A DNA stretch of 64,000 bases from Dethiosulfatarculus sandiegensis. GTDB lineage: Bacteria > Desulfobacterota > Desulfarculia > Desulfarculales > Desulfarculaceae. Below are positions 35,671-45,187 of this stretch, piece after piece. Positions within the stretch are counted from its first letter, which is position 1; each line of letters starts with the position of its first letter. The position numbers were made by a program, and so were the translations under genes. The notes under the pieces are model-generated. The model was not told the origin of the DNA. It did no database searches and was given only the letters and a program-made list of their open reading frames with translations. The stretch is from the NCBI RefSeq assembly GCF_000931935.2, contig NZ_AZAC01000034.1, positions 186,001-250,000 of the forward strand. The letters run 5' to 3'.

Positions 35671-36549
35671 ATGCTGCATCCGGATGTTCTTTTTGCCAAA
35701 GGCCCTGTTCGGCTGACTCGGACTCAAATACGGGTTACGGATTTTTTTCTGGCCAATACCGAACAGGCGCTTTTCATGACTGCGGCCCAGGTCGGCAGGG
35801 AGCTGGGGGTCAGCGACGCCACTGTGGTGCGGGTGGCCCAGGCGCTTGGCTTCAATGGCCTCACCCAGCTCAAGGATCACCTGCGCAAGCAATTGATCTC
35901 CCGGCTGGATACGGTGAGCCGCATGGAAGACACCAAAGGGAGAATCCGTTCAGTCAAGGATATCCTGCCCGCTGTTATGAATTCCGATCTGACCAATCTG
36001 GAGCAGACCATTAAAACCACCTCCCTTAGTGCCTTTGAAGAGGTGGTGAATGTATTGAGCCGGGCCGAGTCGATTCATATCCTTGGCTTAAGATCGGCCC
36101 ATTCCCTGGCCCATTTTTTTTACAGCGCCCTGCGCAACCTGGGGCACAGGCCTACCTTAATGAGCCCAGGCATAGGCTATTTCTGGTCCGATATCAAAAA
36201 TTTACATTCCGGTTCGGTTCTGATTGCCTTTTCTTTTCCCCGTTATACCAAACTCACCCTGGAGGCGGTGGAAGAAGCCAAAAAAACCAGTGTAACCGTA
36301 GTGAGTATTACAGACAGCGCCTATTCCCCCTTGGCCCTTTTGTCCGACCATGTCTTGCCCGCGTCATTCAGCATGGATTCCTTTATGGAGTCTTTTGTGG
36401 CCGCTTTAAGCCTTTTAAATGCATTGGTAACGGCCCTGGCCTATATGGAAGGGGATGAATCCATGCGCAGGCTCGGCAACCTGGAGAAAATGTGGCGTCA
36501 AAAAGGGGTTTATTTTCAGGACGCCGAATCCGAGAAGGATCGGGATTGA
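35671..36549 (+). CDS. MurR/RpiR-family transcriptional regulator
   Basis: A 292-aa repressor-type protein. The N-terminal HTH_6 domain (1-80) reads LTRTQIRVTDFFLANTEQAL then MTAAQVGRELGVSDATVVRV and AQALGFNGLTQLK. The C-terminal SIS domain (about 115-250) has IHILGLRSAHSLAHFF and VLIAFSFPRYTKLTLEAVEE, expected to bind a phosphorylated or acidic ligand. It precedes the acyl-CoA synthetase/TAXI genes and most likely controls them. Confidence 0.9.
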   Translation: MLHPDVLFAKGPVRLTRTQIRVTDFFLANTEQALFMTAAQVGRELGVSDATVVRVAQALGFNGLTQLKDHLRKQLISRLDTVSRMEDTKGRIRSVKDILPAVMNSDLTNLEQTIKTTSLSAFEEVVNVLSRAESIHILGLRSAHSLAHFFYSALRNLGHRPTLMSPGIGYFWSDIKNLHSGSVLIAFSFPRYTKLTLEAVEEAKKTSVTVVSITDSAYSPLALLSDHVLPASFSMDSFMESFVAALSLLNALVTALAYMEGDESMRRLGNLEKMWRQKGVYFQDAESEKDRD

Positions 36550-36598
36550 CTTTTTAAAAGAGGCCGCTTTCATGCGGTTTTGCCCGGAGCGAAATACT

Positions 36599-36622
36599 AC
36601 TAATATTTAGAATAATATTAGT
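36599..36622. promoter_or_regulatory. Perfect inverted repeat before the acyl-CoA synthetase gene
   Basis: ACTAATATT-TAGAAT-AATATTAGT, nine-base perfect arms, 240 bases upstream of the synthetase start. It is a plausible regulator site for the catabolic operon; which protein binds is unknown. Confidence 0.4.
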
Positions 36623-36654
36623 GCACAGATAATTAGAAGCAATGGTCTTGAGCT

Positions 36655-36861
36655 GACAAATCGGCAAACTGGAATATTTTGCCGATTTGTCGGGGCCACG
36701 ACAAACCGCCGGGAAGGTTTTCGCGGTCTTTAGAAGAGGCGGGCGGAGTGCTTATCGGTAAAAAACCGACGAGTGCCTTTGACAAAAGGAATTTTGCCCA
36801 TGTTGTCGGGAAATGGACAACCAAATTCAACACCACGCTTTTAAGCAAGGAGACTTGAAGG
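36655..36861 (+). other. Structured leader of the acyl-CoA synthetase operon
   Basis: Contains a 14-bp perfect hairpin GACAAATCGGCAAA / TTTGCCGATTTGTC near 36655-36692, then smaller hairpins TCGGTAAAAAACCGA and TTGTCGGGAAATGGACAA before AAGGAG and the ATG at 36862. No known riboswitch consensus was recognised. Confidence 0.45.
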
Positions 36862-39018
36862 ATGCAGGCGAACGCTCATCCCTTGAGTGCAATCTTCAAC
36901 CCCGGAGGCATTGCCGTGGTTGGAGCATCGGAGGTTCCGGGAAAAGCCGCGGAAAGGCGAACCAGAAGCCTTTTCCAGGGAGGTTATTCCGGAGATATCT
37001 ATCTAATTAATCCCAAGCGCGACCGTCTTTTTGATCAAAAAGCCTATCCGTCCCTGGATAAGATTGACGGTAAAATCGACTTGGCCATGATAGTGATTCC
37101 CGGAAGGTTTATTCCCGATGCCGTGGCCCAGGCCGCGGCCAAGGGAGCCAAGGGCGCGGTTATCATTACCGCGGGCCTCGGAGAAACCGGCCCGGAGGGC
37201 AAGGCCATTGAAGCCAAAATAATGGAAGTGGCCGAAGAAACCGGCATAAACATAATCGGGCCCAACTGCTCGGGGATGTTTTCCGCCACGGGCAGGATGA
37301 ACCTTTTGGGTATTCCGGGCCTTCAAAAAGGCAAGCTTTCCGTTCTGGCCCAAAGCGGCAACATCATCGACTCATTGAGTCATTTTGCCCACAGCCGGGG
37401 CAGGGGATTCAGCCGCATCATAAGCTCGGGCAACGCCATTGGGGTGCGGTTCCACGATTACATCGACTACCTGGCCTCGGATGACGACACGGACGTCATC
37501 ATGCTCTACCTGGAGAGCATCAAGTTCGGTGACGAGATGGTGAAGGTCTGCCGCCGGGCGGTTAAGAAAAAGCCCATTATCGCCTTGAAGGTGGGGCGCA
37601 GTACAGCCGGGCAAAGGGCCAGCGCCTCACACACCGGCGCCTTGGCCGCAGACGACGCCATTGTGGAAGACGCCTTTAAACAGGCGGGCATCTTAAGGGT
37701 CAACAACGTGGACGAGATGTTTGACTTGGCCGAATGCTTCTTGGATGCGCCAGTGCCCAGGGGAAACAGGGTCTGCATACTCTCCGAAGGCGGTGGGGAC
37801 AACTCTGTTGCCGCGGACAATGCCGAGCGCTGGGGCCTTGAGGTGCCGGTTTTGAGTGAAGAACGCCAGGAGCAGATCAAAACCTACCTGCTTGCGGGCA
37901 TGCCTGCCCACAATCCCATTGACTACGGGGGAACCGCCGAGGAGAATCCGGACATGATCGCCAAGTGCGTGGACCTGGTCATGCAGGATGATTCCGTGGA
38001 TTCGGTTTACATCACGGGATTTTTCGGCGGGTTCAAGGACATAATCGCAGAACATGTCGGGGAGCTGGAGACCAAGGCCTCCGAGGATATGGCCGCCATG
38101 GTCAAAAAGTACCAAAAACCCCTTTTGGTGCACACCAGCTTTGCCAGGCAGGATTACGAGGCCGTAAAGGCCTTGCGCAAGGGCGGCATCCCGGTGCTCG
38201 AATCCAGCGACCGTACGGCCCAGTGCCTGTCGGCGCTGGCCCATCAGGCCGCCAACCGGTGCAAAAAAGAGGCGGAAGTTAAATACAGCCCAAACCCCGG
38301 GGCCGGGAAAAAGGCAAAAGAACTTTTTGCCCAAGTTTGGGCCGAGGGCCGCAATAACCTCCTGGAGCCGGAGGCCCATGAACTTCTAAAGGCCTACGGC
38401 TTTGTCATGCCGCCTTTTGCCTTGGCAGGGACAAAGGAAGAGGCCCTTTCCCTGGCAGAAAAGATGGGCTCTTATCCCTTGGCCGCCAAAATCGTAAGTC
38501 CGGCCATAATTCACAAGTCGGATTCCGGCGGAGTTCTTTTAAACCTAAAAGACGCACAAGAGACGGCCAAGGCCTTTGACTCCATTTTAGAGGCGGCGCT
38601 TAAGGTTGCGGACCGGAACCAGATAAAGGGAGTCATGCTCTCGCCCATGGCCGAATCCGGCCAGGAATGCATTTTCGGCATGATCAAGGACGCCAATTTC
38701 GGGCCGGTTCTCATGTTTGGCCTGGGAGGGGTTTACGTGGAGGTGCTGAAAGACGTATCCTTTGGAGTGGCTCCTGTTTACGACGAAGACGTAAGTCGCA
38801 TGGTTCGGTCCATCAAGGGTTATCCCCTGCTTAAGGGAGTGCGTGGCCAGGCGGCCAAGGATGTGGCGGCGGTGGAAGACCTTCTGCACCGCCTCTCGGC
38901 CCTGGTCCTGGATAACCCGGAGATCAAGGAGATCGACCTCAACCCGGTTTTGGTTCACACCTCTGGGATGAGTATCGTTGATGCCAGGATCATTCTGGAT
39001 GAGGCAAAGGAGTCCTGA
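36862..39018 (+). CDS. ADP-forming acyl-CoA synthetase (fused alpha-beta)
   Basis: Converts a carboxylic acid, CoA and ATP to acyl-CoA, ADP and phosphate, or the reverse for ATP gain. The 718-aa protein has the CoA-binding domain (FNPGGIAVVGASEVPGKAAE), two succinyl-CoA synthetase-like domains with the phospho-His in ASASHTGALAADD, a 40-residue linker, and a C-terminal ATP-grasp (LAAKIVSPAIIHKSDSGGVL, IDLNPVL). AAGGAG stands upstream. It overlaps none but is one base from the enoyl-CoA hydratase gene. Fused alpha-beta order is the common form in anaerobes; substrate unknown. Confidence 0.93.
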   Translation: MQANAHPLSAIFNPGGIAVVGASEVPGKAAERRTRSLFQGGYSGDIYLINPKRDRLFDQKAYPSLDKIDGKIDLAMIVIPGRFIPDAVAQAAAKGAKGAVIITAGLGETGPEGKAIEAKIMEVAEETGINIIGPNCSGMFSATGRMNLLGIPGLQKGKLSVLAQSGNIIDSLSHFAHSRGRGFSRIISSGNAIGVRFHDYIDYLASDDDTDVIMLYLESIKFGDEMVKVCRRAVKKKPIIALKVGRSTAGQRASASHTGALAADDAIVEDAFKQAGILRVNNVDEMFDLAECFLDAPVPRGNRVCILSEGGGDNSVAADNAERWGLEVPVLSEERQEQIKTYLLAGMPAHNPIDYGGTAEENPDMIAKCVDLVMQDDSVDSVYITGFFGGFKDIIAEHVGELETKASEDMAAMVKKYQKPLLVHTSFARQDYEAVKALRKGGIPVLESSDRTAQCLSALAHQAANRCKKEAEVKYSPNPGAGKKAKELFAQVWAEGRNNLLEPEAHELLKAYGFVMPPFALAGTKEEALSLAEKMGSYPLAAKIVSPAIIHKSDSGGVLLNLKDAQETAKAFDSILEAALKVADRNQIKGVMLSPMAESGQECIFGMIKDANFGPVLMFGLGGVYVEVLKDVSFGVAPVYDEDVSRMVRSIKGYPLLKGVRGQAAKDVAAVEDLLHRLSALVLDNPEIKEIDLNPVLVHTSGMSIVDARIILDEAKES

Positions 39019-39019
39019 T

Positions 39020-39784
39020 ATGCCCGAACCAACTGTTATCTACGAGAAAAAAGATTACTGCGCGGTTATCACCTTGAATCGACCCAAGGTGCTTAACGCC
39101 ATGAATAAGCAGCTCTGGGAAGAGCTGAACCAGGCCTTTATCAATGCCCGCGACGACGGTGACATCAAGGTTGTCATCCTCACCGGCTGCGGCAGGGCCT
39201 TTTCCACCGGTGCGGACCTCAAGGACTCCAAAGGAAGATCCTTGGCCAAGTACCGGGAATACATCACCTATCTCCAGGAAATTTCCAGGTTCATAATCCG
39301 TTTTGAAAAGCCAACCATAGCCGCGGTCAACGGCTACGCCCTGGGCAGCGGATATGAGTTGGCCCTGGCCTGCGATTTAAGGATCGCGGCTGAGAACGCC
39401 ACCTTTGGCTCGCCCGAAGCCAAGGTCTCCAGCTCGGTGACCGGCGGGGCCATGCGGCTCTTGCCGCTTTTGGTGGGGCCGGGCAAGGCCAAGGAACTGC
39501 TTTTCACCAGCGAATTCATAAAGGGTGCCGAAGCGGCCCGTATCGGCCTGGTGAATCAGGTGGTGGCAGATGACAAACTCATGGACGCGGCCTTTGAGCT
39601 GGCCGCCAAGATAGCCCCCAATTCGGCTTTTTCCATAAAGCTGATCAAAAAAGGTATCGATATGGCTCCGGAGGTCAGCATGGAGGCCTTGATGGACTAT
39701 GAAGTCGAGGCTTGCCTGGCCACGGTTTCCGCGCCGGAGCGCGTCGATGCGCTGGATGATTTTTCCAAACGGAAAAAGGAGTGA
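39020..39784 (+). CDS. Enoyl-CoA hydratase/isomerase family protein
   Basis: A crotonase-fold protein of 254 aa acting on an acyl-CoA, probably the product of the synthetase before it. It has ITLNRPKVLNAMNKQLW, the oxyanion-hole segment GRAFSTGADLKD and VNGYALGSGYELALACDLRI, with a catalytic-type Glu in ATFGSPEAKVSSSVTGGAMR. ATG at 39020 follows AAAGGAG and lies one base after the upstream stop. Exact reaction (hydratase, isomerase, hydrolase) cannot be fixed. Confidence 0.9.
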   Translation: MPEPTVIYEKKDYCAVITLNRPKVLNAMNKQLWEELNQAFINARDDGDIKVVILTGCGRAFSTGADLKDSKGRSLAKYREYITYLQEISRFIIRFEKPTIAAVNGYALGSGYELALACDLRIAAENATFGSPEAKVSSSVTGGAMRLLPLLVGPGKAKELLFTSEFIKGAEAARIGLVNQVVADDKLMDAAFELAAKIAPNSAFSIKLIKKGIDMAPEVSMEALMDYEVEACLATVSAPERVDALDDFSKRKKE

Positions 39785-39872
39785 GCATAGAAAAGGCTAG
39801 TCAAAGAGCGGCTTGAAAGGGCCGAGCTCGTAAACAGGTAACGGGTCCAACGTTTTCTAGGAGGAGAGATCT

Positions 39873-40862
39873 ATGAAAAAGTTTGGTGTATTGATGTTGG
39901 TTATGGCCTTTGCGGCCACCTGCCTGGTGCTTGCGGACACCCAGTCCGCCCAGGCCCGGACCAAATATGTGACCATCGGCACCGGCGGCGTCACCGGGGT
40001 TTATTATCCCACCGGCGGCGCTATCTCCAAGATCGTCAACAAAAAGCGCAAAGAGTACAACTTGCGTGTGACGGTTGAATCCACGGGTGGATCAGTCTTT
40101 AACGTCAACGCGATCATGGCCGGCGACCTTGAGTTCGGCGTGGTCCAGTCCGACCGTCAGTACCAGGCCTGGAACGGCCTGGCCGAGTGGAAAGACAAGG
40201 GACCCCAGAAGAAACTGCGGGCCGTGTTCACCATTCACCCCGAGACCTTTTTCCTGTGCGCCTCTGAAAACAGCGGCATCAAGAGCGTGCCCGACTGCAA
40301 GGGCAAGGCCATTGCAGTGGGCAACCCCGGTTCCGGCCAGAGGCAGAACTTCATTGACATCCTGAAAGAATACGGCATGAGTCATAAGGACTTCGCCCGG
40401 GCCGAGGGCCTCAAGGCGGCCGAGAGTGGCAAGATGCTGCAGGACGGCAGGGTGGATGCCTTTATCTACACCGTGGGCAACCCGGCAGGCCTGTTCAAGG
40501 AAGCCACCGCGGGCAGGATCAAGACCCGTTTTGTGGGTATGGATGACGACAAGCTGAACAGCCTGATCAAAAAGTACCCCTACTACGTCAAGGCCAAGAT
40601 TCCGATTGAGTTCTATCCCCAGGCCCTGAACAAAAAAGACGTCCCCACCTTTGCGGTGAAGGCCACTTTTGTGACCAGCGCCGATGTTCCCGATGACGTG
40701 GTTTACGCCATTACCAAGGAAGTCTTTGAAAACTTTAAAGACTTCAAAAAACTGCACGAGGCCTACAAGCACCTGACCAAAAAGGAGATGCTTGAAGGTA
40801 TGTCCGCGCCGATTCACCCGGGCGCCATGAAGTACTACAAGGAAGCCGGTTTGATGAAATAA
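39873..40862 (+). CDS. TAXI-family TRAP transporter solute receptor
   Basis: Periplasmic binding protein of a tripartite ATP-independent periplasmic (TRAP) transporter, 329 aa. Signal peptide ends near ADTQSAQA; the mature start VTIGTGGVTGVYYPTGGAIS is a TAXI hallmark, followed by VESTGGSVFNVNAIMAGDLE and VGNPGSGQRQNF. AGGAGGAGAG precedes the ATG. It works with the fused permease at 41067. TAXI receptors bind carboxylates such as glutamate or 2-oxoacids, substrate here unknown. Confidence 0.94.
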   Translation: MKKFGVLMLVMAFAATCLVLADTQSAQARTKYVTIGTGGVTGVYYPTGGAISKIVNKKRKEYNLRVTVESTGGSVFNVNAIMAGDLEFGVVQSDRQYQAWNGLAEWKDKGPQKKLRAVFTIHPETFFLCASENSGIKSVPDCKGKAIAVGNPGSGQRQNFIDILKEYGMSHKDFARAEGLKAAESGKMLQDGRVDAFIYTVGNPAGLFKEATAGRIKTRFVGMDDDKLNSLIKKYPYYVKAKIPIEFYPQALNKKDVPTFAVKATFVTSADVPDDVVYAITKEVFENFKDFKKLHEAYKHLTKKEMLEGMSAPIHPGAMKYYKEAGLMK

Positions 40863-40872
40863 AGTCGACCCT

Positions 40873-40906
40873 GGGCCGGAAGGCTGAAAAATAGCCTTCC
40901 GGCCCG
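40873..40906 (+). other. Intergenic hairpin between receptor and permease
   Basis: GGGCCGGAAGGCT / AGCCTTCCGGCCC, perfect 13-bp stem with loop GAAAAAT, no T-run. It may stabilise the receptor mRNA or partly terminate it so that the receptor is made in excess. Confidence 0.65.
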
Positions 40907-41066
40907 GTTCCCCTCTCTAGAGGCGGTTTTGCCTTTGGGCAAAAAGCGTCCCGAAACCAGTATAAGCCGGTTCTGTGAGCTTTAACCGCAAAAGGCCCTC
41001 ACATTTATCAAAGCTAAGTGGGCGGCCCCATTGTCTCATGAGCTGGGTAAGGAAAAAGGAGCAACC

Positions 41067-43169
41067 ATGCCTGACAAGAGCCCCCGGGAACCGGTTGAAG
41101 GGCTTGAGACCCAGGAGGACCAGGGCGCAAAGCAGGCCCAGAAGTTGGTGGAGGAGGCGGAAATTGGCTCCCGAGTGCCAACCGGCTGGCAGGCCTGGGT
41201 GATACCGGTCATTGCCGCTGCCTGGTCCATTTACCAGATGCTTTTGCCGCAGGTGCTTCTGCTGGAAGCGGTTTATATCCGGGCCATTCACCTGGCTTTT
41301 GCCATCATCCTGGTCTATTTGAGTTATCCTCTTTTTAAAAAGCGCGAAGTAACGGGGCTTTTTTCTTTTTTAAGCGATAAAACCAAAATCACCTGGCTGG
41401 ATTTTCTATTGGCGGGTGTGGCGGGCCTTTGCGCCCTTTACATTGCCCTGGATTATGAAAATATAGCCACAAGGCAGGGTTTGCCTACCACCAGGGATAT
41501 TGTGGTGGGTGTGATTTTGATCGTGCTGCTTTTGGAGGCGGCCAGAAGGTCACTGGGACCTGCCCTCACCATAGTGGCCAGCGTGTTTATTTTATATTCC
41601 TTTTTCGGGCCTTATATGCCCGATGTGATTGCCTTTAAAGGCGTGAGCTTTTCCCGTTTCATGTCCCAGCAGACGATCAGCACCGAGGGTATATTCGGGA
41701 TTCCTTTGGATGTGTCTGCCACTATTGTGTTTTTGTTTGTGCTTCTGGGCTCCATGATGGAAAAAGCCGGAGGCGGCCGCTATTTTGTGGACCTGGCCTT
41801 CAGCATGCTCGGCACCTTCAAGGGCGGCCCGGCCAAGGCCGCGGTTCTGGCCTCGGGTTTGACCGGCATGGTCTCGGGCTCTTCCATTGCCAACGTGGTC
41901 ACCACAGGCACCTTTACCATCCCCTTGATGAAATCCGTGGGCTATCCCGCTAAAAAAGCCGCCGCAGTGGAGGTGGCAGCCTCCACCAATGGCCAGCTGA
42001 TGCCGCCCATCATGGGCGCGGCCGCCTTTATCATCGCCGAGTACTGCAACCTGCCCTACATAGAGGTGGTCAAGGCCGCCTTTGTGCCTGCGGTGATAAG
42101 TTACATTGCCCTTTTCTACATCACCCACCTGGAGGCCGGTAAACTGGGCCTGCACGGGGTGCCTCGGGTGGATCTGCCACCCTTTCTAAAGACTTTAATG
42201 GAGGGTATACATTTTCTGATTCCCTTGATCGTGTTGATCTACGAGCTTATGTGGCTGCGCCACAGCCCCCAGTTGGCCGCTTATAACGCCATTTTGATCC
42301 TGGCTGCCCTGATTGTCATCAAGTGCCAGGTCATGGCCAGGAGAGAAGGCAAGGATTGGGTCTGGGGCATTAAGGTGGCTCTGGTCACCATCTGGGAATC
42401 TTTAGTGGCCGGCGGCCGCAACATGATGGGCATCGGTGTGGCGGTGAGTGCCGCGGGCATCATCGTGGGCGTTGTAACCATGGGGCTCGGCGGACTCATC
42501 ACCGAGGTGGTGGATGTGATCTCAGGCGGAAACCTGTATCTGCTTCTGATCATAACAGCCGTTGCCTGCCTGCTTTTGGGCATGGGGCTTCCCACCACGG
42601 CCAACTATATTGTCATGGCCTCTTTGACCGCCAAGGTGATAACCGAGCTGGCTCCGGATGCCGGGCTTGAGGTTCACCTGATCAGCGCTCATTTGTTTGT
42701 GTTCTTCTTCGGCATATTGGCGGACGACACCCCACCGGTGGGGTTGGCGGCTTATGCCGCTGCTGCCATAGCCAAGTCAGACCCCATCCCAACCGGCGTG
42801 CAGGGCTTTATGTATGATATCCGCACGGCCATTTTGCCCTTTATGTTTATCTTCAATGAGCGTCTGCTCTTGATTGGGGTGCATACCTGGCTGGAGGCGA
42901 TCTGGATTTTCATAACGGGAGTTCTGGCCATGTTCGCCTTTGCCTGTGCAACCCAGGGATATTTCATAGCCAGAAACAAGTGGTATGAAGGCGTGGTCTT
43001 TTTGTTGATTACCTTCATGATTCTGAGGCCGGAAGGCTCCGCTTCTCTGGTTGGCATAAATGAGATTAGCCCTGACCTGGTGATCAGTATGGGTATTGTG
43101 GTCTATGGCCTTATGTGGGTTTTACAAAGGCCCAGGCAAAAGGCTGATCAGGCGGCCCTGGCTGCCTAG
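41067..43169 (+). CDS. TRAP transporter permease, fused 4TM/12TM (DctQM) type
   Basis: A 700-aa polytopic protein with about 16-18 helices that combines the small and large TRAP membrane subunits, the usual arrangement for TAXI systems. Family blocks include GLTGMVSGSSIANVVTTGTF, AASTNGQLMPPIMGAAAFI, LLGMGLPTTANYIVMASLT and FFGILADDTPPVGLAAYAAA. ATG at 41067 has AAGGAG five bases upstream; a further TTG at 41031 is less likely. Ends at a strong terminator at 43221. Confidence 0.93.
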   Translation: MPDKSPREPVEGLETQEDQGAKQAQKLVEEAEIGSRVPTGWQAWVIPVIAAAWSIYQMLLPQVLLLEAVYIRAIHLAFAIILVYLSYPLFKKREVTGLFSFLSDKTKITWLDFLLAGVAGLCALYIALDYENIATRQGLPTTRDIVVGVILIVLLLEAARRSLGPALTIVASVFILYSFFGPYMPDVIAFKGVSFSRFMSQQTISTEGIFGIPLDVSATIVFLFVLLGSMMEKAGGGRYFVDLAFSMLGTFKGGPAKAAVLASGLTGMVSGSSIANVVTTGTFTIPLMKSVGYPAKKAAAVEVAASTNGQLMPPIMGAAAFIIAEYCNLPYIEVVKAAFVPAVISYIALFYITHLEAGKLGLHGVPRVDLPPFLKTLMEGIHFLIPLIVLIYELMWLRHSPQLAAYNAILILAALIVIKCQVMARREGKDWVWGIKVALVTIWESLVAGGRNMMGIGVAVSAAGIIVGVVTMGLGGLITEVVDVISGGNLYLLLIITAVACLLLGMGLPTTANYIVMASLTAKVITELAPDAGLEVHLISAHLFVFFFGILADDTPPVGLAAYAAAAIAKSDPIPTGVQGFMYDIRTAILPFMFIFNERLLLIGVHTWLEAIWIFITGVLAMFAFACATQGYFIARNKWYEGVVFLLITFMILRPEGSASLVGINEISPDLVISMGIVVYGLMWVLQRPRQKADQAALAA

Positions 43170-43217
43170 CCGGCTTTAAGTGTAATCAGATAAATAAAGA
43201 CAAGATCTTTTCAGTAA

Positions 43218-43260
43218 GTTATCGCCCCGGCTTAATCAGGCCGGGGCGATTTTTTGTTTT
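43218..43260 (+). terminator. Terminator of the TAXI/TRAP operon
   Basis: ATCGCCCCGGC / GCCGGGGCGAT with loop TTAATCAG, then TTTTTTGTTTTT. Confidence 0.93.
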
Positions 43261-43398
43261 TGAAAGGGCTGGTCTGCTGAGGTTTTAATTTGCTTCATAA
43301 CCCAGGGAGCAGTTGGTTTGTTCTGGCTTTTTACCCTTGCCTGCTGCTAGGCTGGGCGAATCCGGTTTTTTAGGCACTCAGCATGCACGAGGTGATAA

Positions 43399-44562
43399 AT
43401 GGCTGAACTGAAAGAAGTAATTAAGGATAATGCGGCCCGAATCAAAAAGGACCGTGAAGAATTGCATAAGATTCCCGAGGTGGCATTCACCGAAGAAAAA
43501 ACAGCGGCCTATGTGGCCGACTGCCTCAAAGAGATGGGGCTTTTGGTAAGGGAAAAAGTGGCTAAAACCGGTGTTGTGGGGCTTGTTGAGGGAGAGATCC
43601 CGGGCAAGACCGTTATGATCCGGGCGGATATGGATGCCCTGCCTGTTAAGGAAGAGACCGGTCTTTCCTTTGCCTCTACACACGAGGGAGTGATGCACGC
43701 CTGCGGTCACGACTGCCATATGGCCATGGCTCTGGGCGCGGCCCGGGTTCTTACGGGCATGAGAGAAAAAATAAAGGGTCAGGTGAAATTTGTTTTCCAG
43801 CCTGCCGAGGAGTTTCCCGGCGGAGCCAAGCCCATGATGGAAGAGGGCGTGCTTAAAGACCCCCCAGTGGATTATGCCCTTGGCTGCCATGTCTGGCCCG
43901 GAGCGCTAAGCGGCACTGTTTCCGTGGCCCCCGGCCCGGTGATGGCCGCCATGGACCGCTTTGATATCAAGGTGATAGGCAAGGGCGGACACGGCGCCTT
44001 GCCCCATACCTGTATAGATCCGGTGGATACCGCTTCCCAGGTTATTTCCGCCTTGCAGCGCATCACAAGCCGTCACATGAGCCCCTTAAGCCCCACGGTG
44101 GTGACCATAGGCCAGATTAAGGGCGGAACCGCCTTTAACGTTATCGCAGACCAGGTGGAAATGGCCGGAACCACCCGCACCTTTGACCGGGATATCTGGA
44201 AGTCCTGGCCAGAACGTCTGGAAAAGGTGGTCAAGGGAGTCTGCGAGTCCATGGGTGCTTCCTATGGTTTTGATTTCAGCCCGGGTTATCCGCCCACAAT
44301 CAATGATGCGGCCATAACCGAGCTGGTTGGGAAATGCGCAGCCCAAGTGGTGGGCCAGGATCAAGTGCTTGAATTCGAACCCACCATGGGTGGAGAGGAT
44401 ATGTCCTATTTCCTGGAAAAAGTGCCGGGATGCTTCTTCTTTTTAGGGGCCGGATACCCCGGGGTCGCGCCTTTGCACAATGCCGGATTTGCACCCCGGC
44501 CGGAGATCCTGCCGTTGGGAACAGAGCTGTTTGTGAGGGCGGCCCTGGATCTTCTGGCCTAG
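43399..44562 (+). CDS. M20-family amidohydrolase (N-acyl amino acid hydrolase type)
   Basis: A 387-aa zinc/cobalt peptidase-type hydrolase of the hippurate/N-acetyl amino acid amidohydrolase subfamily. Metal and catalytic motifs are MIRADMDALPVKEETGL, HACGHDCHMAMALGAA, FQPAEEFPGGAKPM, GKGGHGALPH and APLHNAGFAPRP. GAGGTG precedes the ATG. It follows the TAXI operon terminator and so has its own promoter, but its position suggests it releases the imported acid from a conjugate (for example an N-acyl amino acid); this is inference. Confidence 0.92.
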   Translation: MAELKEVIKDNAARIKKDREELHKIPEVAFTEEKTAAYVADCLKEMGLLVREKVAKTGVVGLVEGEIPGKTVMIRADMDALPVKEETGLSFASTHEGVMHACGHDCHMAMALGAARVLTGMREKIKGQVKFVFQPAEEFPGGAKPMMEEGVLKDPPVDYALGCHVWPGALSGTVSVAPGPVMAAMDRFDIKVIGKGGHGALPHTCIDPVDTASQVISALQRITSRHMSPLSPTVVTIGQIKGGTAFNVIADQVEMAGTTRTFDRDIWKSWPERLEKVVKGVCESMGASYGFDFSPGYPPTINDAAITELVGKCAAQVVGQDQVLEFEPTMGGEDMSYFLEKVPGCFFFLGAGYPGVAPLHNAGFAPRPEILPLGTELFVRAALDLLA

Positions 44563-44725
44563 GAGGCGGATCTGAACAAAAGTCCAAAATAGCTTAGGCT
44601 CAAGCGTTCGGCGGGCTGCTGATCCGCAAATTATCTGTTTTTGAGGCCCGGGGGAGGTGGATGGGTTTAGGAAAATCGTTATAAAGTTAACGGTCAAATC
44701 TATATCTATTTTGGGATGAGAATCC

Positions 44726-45187
44726 ATGGCCAATACCGTTGAATACGATATTCAAGATTCCCTGGGGATGCTGCTTGATGTGGGCTCCCAGTTTTATCGG
44801 TTTGTTTTAAACCGGAAGTTAATGCCCAGGGGAATCACAGTGGAGCAATGGAAAATCCTGATTGTTCTCTGGGATCAAGAGAAGCTGACCCAACAGGAAC
44901 TAGCCAATAGGACCTGTAAAAACAAGGTGTCGGTGGTGAAGCTCATAGACGGGTTGGAAAGGCGGGAAATGGTGGTGAGAAAATTGGACCCCGCAGATCG
45001 CAGATTGAAACGCATCGTTCTCACCGAAAAAGGAAGAGCCCTGCAAACCGAATTGATCGCTTTGGCCAAACTGAACTTAAAACAGGCGGCCCGAAACATA
45101 GACCCCACAGACATGGTGGTTTGCAAAGATGTGCTGCGGCAGGTTATCCGCAATATGCAGGAGCTCGTGGATGAAAACCCAGGATAG
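44726..45187 (+). CDS. MarR-family transcriptional regulator
   Basis: A 153-aa winged-helix regulator with the family core LTQQELANRTCKNKVSVVKL and IDGLERREMVVRKLDPADRR, then LKRIVLTEKGRAL. It overlaps the MFS transporter gene by 17 bases, so it very likely regulates that exporter. Confidence 0.92.
   Translation: MANTVEYDIQDSLGMLLDVGSQFYRFVLNRKLMPRGITVEQWKILIVLWDQEKLTQQELANRTCKNKVSVVKLIDGLERREMVVRKLDPADRRLKRIVLTEKGRALQTELIALAKLNLKQAARNIDPTDMVVCKDVLRQVIRNMQELVDENPG

Noticed and set aside
36623-36861. Known riboswitch (c-di-GMP, fluoride, glycine, SAM) before the acyl-CoA synthetase
   Set aside because: Searched by eye for the conserved cores of these classes; none fits, so only a structured leader is reported.
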